Source: Alcaligenes faecalis (GTDB lineage Bacteria > Pseudomonadota > Gammaproteobacteria > Burkholderiales > Burkholderiaceae_B). Taken from it: DNA of 64,000 nucleotides. The DNA lies in assembly GCF_009497775.1 (NCBI RefSeq), contig NZ_CP031012.1, forward strand, positions 620,001 through 684,000, in the 5' to 3' direction. A model generated the notes under the pieces. It did no database searches. It saw nothing but the letters and a program-made list of their open reading frames with translations, and was not told the origin of the DNA. The translations under genes were made by a program, and so were the position numbers. Of the stretch, positions 61,116-64,000 are shown piece by piece (the stretch's first letter is position 1; each line of letters begins with the position of its first letter).

Positions 61116-62915
61116 TTAGAAGCGGTAAGCCGTATTCAGGTACAAGGCCGTTTGTGCGCTGGTGCCCTTGCCAACTTGAGTACTGACACCCGCTCCCAGC
61201 GTCCAGTTATTGCTGAGCTGACCTACGGTGCCCAGTTCCAGCAGGCCTGTATCACGCACGCGCTCTTGGTCTGTAGGCAGGTAGAAGTGGTGCTTGTTGT
61301 AGACGCCATCCTGCAAGCGCGCGCCCAGCAGCTCCGCCGGTTTCTTGAACTCGTGCAACCACTCTGCGGAGGCATACACGGACCACTTGTTGCTGACCGC
61401 GACGTTGATCTGGTAACCGAGGCTGCTTTGTACCGAGGTCTGGTCCTGAGCATCAAAACCCATGGAGGTAGACAGGCCCTGGCCATCTTCCGACAGGGCT
61501 TTGATCTTGGATTTCTGCATGCTCAGGCTTAACAGTGGGCCATGGGTGACTGCACCGGCTTGCCAGTCGTAACCCGTGCTGATCTTGCCGCCATACTGGC
61601 TGCCACCTGCTTTGGCCTGGTGCTCGCGCGTGGCGGCACCCAGACGAATATGACGGCGGGTTTTGTTATCCAGATCGCTGTAGAAAATCTGGGCGTTCAC
61701 CCACAGATTCTCGGCCTGCCAGCGGCCATACAAACCTGCTGACTGACGCTTCTGGCTGTAAGTGCCTTCTTCGTCCGTATCACTATCCAGATTTTCGTAA
61801 GACAGGTAGGCACCGACCGTCCAATCATCCAGACGCTTATCCAAACCCAGCTTCCAGGCGGCTTGCGTGCCATCCAGACGCGAGTTCGCGCTGCTGCTAT
61901 TGCGCGTGATGGCCTCTCCCTGGAACCAGACTGCCAGATCCTTGTCCTGTGAGGAGCTGATGGTTTGCAGACGACGATCAATGTGCTGCATTTGCATCTG
62001 CCCGGCGGTATTGGCCGCGGAGGCCAGCATGGCTACCTGACTGGGGGCGCTGACAACAGCGTGGGCATAGTCGGCAATAACAGCATGGCCGCCTGATGTG
62101 GGATGCACGCCATCAGCAAACATATAGTTTTGATCGGCTCCCGGAGCCACCAGATCGGCGGGTGTACACAGGCGAGAGGACACACTGCCACAAGCCGCTG
62201 TATTGACGTTGCTGAAACCGTAGGCTTGCGGGTCCGCAGCCACTTCGTGCAAAAGCGCCGAGACATTCAAGGGAATGATATTGGCGGAGCTGGAACTTAG
62301 CTGCTGGGTGAACGCCTGGTTGTAGCTGTCACTGAGCAGGGTGGCGATACCTGCGCTGATCGGTGAGCCGGAGAATTCCGGCGTCATGCCCAGATCAGGG
62401 ATATTGGGGACCAGAATGTAGCGCGCGCCTGCTTGCGATAGCGTGTTGATCAAGGCGGCTTGATTACCGACGGAGTCCGCCACGATCTGGGACATATTGA
62501 ACGGATCTTGTACGGCGGCAAACAAGTCATTTGCGCCACCCCAGACGGTGTATAGGGCCTGCCCGTCCAGGCGCCCATTGTGCATGGCCAACAGTTGAGC
62601 GGTCTGTGTCGTCATGGCGGGCAAAGGCGGGTTGGTAGGGCCGGGAGGGCTGCTGGGGTCCAGCAGTTCATCGACAGCCACGCGGGCACCACCGACAGCA
62701 TAGTTGCTGCCGCCCTGGCTGCTAGGGGCCGCGTCGGTGCCCAGTTTTTGAGCCAGTACTTGGGACCAGACCTGGCCAGGATTGGTGGTAAAGCGCGAGC
62801 CGAACTGACCACTGTCAGTCAGGCTGTCACCGATAAAGTAGGTGTTGGAGAAGGCTTGGGCCTGTGTCCCGGCATGCAAGGCCATCAAGGCCAAGGCAAG
62901 GCAAGTTTTTTTCAT
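61116..62915 (-). CDS. Autotransporter GDSL esterase (EstA/ApeE-like)
   Basis: 599 residues. Signal peptide LALALMALHAGTQAQA, then a GDSL hydrolase passenger: FIGDSLTDSGQFG (nucleophile Ser), GGANDLFAA (block III) and ADGVHPTSGGHAVIADYA (Asp and His). The C-terminal ~280 residues form an autotransporter beta-barrel (alternating strands such as LWVNAQIFYSDLDN, NVAVSNKWSVYASAEWL) ending in the typical TAYRF. It is expected on the outer membrane, facing outward, hydrolysing esters or lipids. Confidence 0.9.
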   Translation of the reverse strand: MKKTCLALALMALHAGTQAQAFSNTYFIGDSLTDSGQFGSRFTTNPGQVWSQVLAQKLGTDAAPSSQGGSNYAVGGARVAVDELLDPSSPPGPTNPPLPAMTTQTAQLLAMHNGRLDGQALYTVWGGANDLFAAVQDPFNMSQIVADSVGNQAALINTLSQAGARYILVPNIPDLGMTPEFSGSPISAGIATLLSDSYNQAFTQQLSSSSANIIPLNVSALLHEVAADPQAYGFSNVNTAACGSVSSRLCTPADLVAPGADQNYMFADGVHPTSGGHAVIADYAHAVVSAPSQVAMLASAANTAGQMQMQHIDRRLQTISSSQDKDLAVWFQGEAITRNSSSANSRLDGTQAAWKLGLDKRLDDWTVGAYLSYENLDSDTDEEGTYSQKRQSAGLYGRWQAENLWVNAQIFYSDLDNKTRRHIRLGAATREHQAKAGGSQYGGKISTGYDWQAGAVTHGPLLSLSMQKSKIKALSEDGQGLSTSMGFDAQDQTSVQSSLGYQINVAVSNKWSVYASAEWLHEFKKPAELLGARLQDGVYNKHHFYLPTDQERVRDTGLLELGTVGQLSNNWTLGAGVSTQVGKGTSAQTALYLNTAYRF

Positions 62916-63131
62916 TGGTCAGCCATTAAAAAAAGATTCCCCGAGCCGCAGGGTCTGAACAGCGCTGTGTTTTTTATGTCGTGATGTTCAAGGTGAACGC
63001 GCGACCCGGATGGAGTAGAAGGATGAAACGATCATCGGATCAGGACCATCATAGTGAGGAGGCGTTTATTCCTGACACAGGCAGGCACAGGTTTTTGCAG
63101 CTGGGATAAACGCTGGCGGACAGCCATAAAA

Positions 63132-63159
63132 AAAACGCCATGCAAAAGCATGGCGTTTT
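63132..63159 (-). terminator. Terminator of the carbonic anhydrase gene
   Basis: AAAACGCCATGC and GCATGGCGTTTT form a perfect 12-bp stem with loop AAAA (63144-63147), ending in T on both strands. It is 21 bases past the carbonic anhydrase stop. The interval 62916-63131 shows no gene and should hold the esterase promoter. Confidence 0.8.
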
Positions 63160-63179
63160 CTATTCAAACCTGGGAGGGC

Positions 63180-63830
63180 TTAGCCGCGTACCAAGGGGGC
63201 GACACACACATTCGGGTTGTCTGCCAAGGGCACAAACTTCATGCTGCCACCGTCATAAGCGTCGATGGTGCCCGACTCAATGTCGTAGACCCAGCCATGC
63301 AGGGTCAGGCGGCCTTCGGACATGGCCAGACGCACGGAAGGGTGAGTCTGGATGTTGGCCAACTGGGCCACCACGTTTTCACGCACCATGGAAGAAATGC
63401 GTTCCTGTTCATTGGCGTGGGTGCGGGCTTCGTTCACCAGGCGGGCCGAGTCGGCGTAGCGCAGCCAGTGATCCACGGCAGGCATGTGATCCAGGCACTG
63501 ACAGGTGGCGATGGCGGTCATGGCGCCACAGTCGGAGTGACCACAGATGACGACATCGGACACGCGCAGGGCGGATACGGCGTATTCCACGGAGGCGGTC
63601 ACACCACCGGGTTCCGGACCGTAGGAGGGAACAATATTGCCAGCATTACGAATCACGAACAGATCGCCGGGTTCACGTTGTGTCACCAGCTCTGGGACCA
63701 GACGGCTATCGGAGCAAGAGATAAACAAAGCGCGGGGGTTTTGTTGTGTGGCCAGATTTTTGAAGAGCTTGGCGCGCTTGGGATAGGCTTCCCGTTGGAA
63801 TTTCAGGAAACCGTCGATAATGTCTTTCAT
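63180..63830 (-). CDS. Beta-class carbonic anhydrase
   Basis: 216 residues. [16 protein letters not shown] supplies the first zinc Cys with the Asp-Arg dyad, and [11 protein letters not shown] supplies the His and second Cys. Also [13 protein letters not shown] and [11 protein letters not shown]. Interconverts CO2 and bicarbonate in the cytoplasm. It diverges from a LysR gene, as in cyn-type loci, so that regulator probably controls it. Confidence 0.93.
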   Translation of the reverse strand: MKDIIDGFLKFQREAYPKRAKLFKNLATQQNPRALFISCSDSRLVPELVTQREPGDLFVIRNAGNIVPSYGPEPGGVTASVEYAVSALRVSDVVICGHSDCGAMTAIATCQCLDHMPAVDHWLRYADSARLVNEARTHANEQERISSMVRENVVAQLANIQTHPSVRLAMSEGRLTLHGWVYDIESGTIDAYDGGSMKFVPLADNPNVCVAPLVRG

Positions 63831-63938
63831 CCTTGTCCTTGTAGTTCGGCTTGGATAGAAGATTAACTCTTCAGGGTCATAAGGTAAAATACCGAATTCT
63901 GATGCTTTTCATTGGGTTTACTTATAGAAAGGCCCCTT

Positions 63939-64000
63939 ATGCTTTTGCGCCATCTTAATTACTTTCTGGCGGTTGCCCAGTATCAAAGCTTTACCCGCGC
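63939..64000 (+). CDS. LysR-family regulator, N-terminal fragment
   Basis: Only 20 codons are in the window: MLLRHLNYFLAVAQYQSFTR, the opening of a LysR helix-turn-helix domain of the CynR kind. GAAAGG precedes the ATG. The interval 63831-63938 is the shared divergent promoter region. Confidence 0.8.
   Translation, partial: MLLRHLNYFLAVAQYQSFTR

Noticed and set aside
1..64000. CRISPR array or cas genes
   Set aside because: No series of regularly spaced direct repeats and no Cas-like protein were found on reading the window.
1..64000. Insertion sequences
   Set aside because: No transposase-like protein or matching terminal inverted repeats were seen, including within the island.

Overview
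The window reads as chromosome of a betaproteobacterium of the Alcaligenaceae, most likely an Alcaligenes relative. This rests on gene content and order (TPR protein - lolB - ispE - tRNA-Gln - prs - rplY - pth - ychF), moderately high G+C and overall gene style; no database search was possible. Nearly all coding capacity is used, mostly in short operons separated by recognisable intrinsic terminators.

Left part (1-35.6 kb), core and metabolic genes: purine-degradation genes (class II aldolase-like fragment, allA, uraD) divergent from a LysR regulator; a surface-polysaccharide operon (2.8-12.4 kb) with an initiating sugar-phosphate transferase, a UDP-HexNAc dehydrogenase and 4-epimerase, a MurJ/MviN-type flippase, and three glycosyltransferase genes, the last a fusion of two complete GT4 domains; phosphomannomutase/phosphoglucomutase; a D-2-hydroxyacid dehydrogenase; a PAP2 phosphatase; an SDR with divergent AraC regulator; the ferrous iron operon feoA-feoB-small Cys protein; a homogentisate-pathway operon (metallo-beta-lactamase-fold protein, FAD hydroxylase, DUF2783, hmgA, fahA); mutM; then TPR/lolB/ispE/tRNA-Gln/prs/rplY/pth/CPBP protease/ychF. 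The 3' half of ispE, next to the tRNA, is about 37% G+C against about 60% in its 5' half.

Middle part (about 35.75-51.8 kb), a genomic island. It begins after ychF with repeated GGGGGTA motifs and a P4-type tyrosine integrase, and ends near another cluster of the same motif at 51.7 kb. Its cargo is one minus-strand, tightly coupled operon: a ribbon-helix-helix protein with a palindromic operator over its likely promoter, a 1041-residue DUF499 ATPase, a DUF3780 protein, the ADP-ribosyltransferase toxin DarT, its macrodomain antitoxin DarG, a DUF1156 adenine methyltransferase and a PLD-nuclease/SNF2-helicase fusion. This looks like a composite anti-phage system in which a DarTG pair is built into a modification/helicase system. 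Behind it lie remnants of a conjugative element: a second tyrosine recombinase, a 550-base non-coding stretch full of inverted repeats, and a frameshifted STY4528-family gene.

Right part (51.8-64 kb): a RelE/HigB-like toxin and Xre antitoxin with a perfect palindromic operator, AraC regulator and crotonase, asparagine synthetase, an EamA transporter, an AadA-like aminoglycoside nucleotidyltransferase, an ABC-F ATPase with a hairpin-rich leader, a DUF5993/DsbB pair, an autotransporter GDSL esterase, a beta-carbonic anhydrase and the first codons of a divergent LysR gene.
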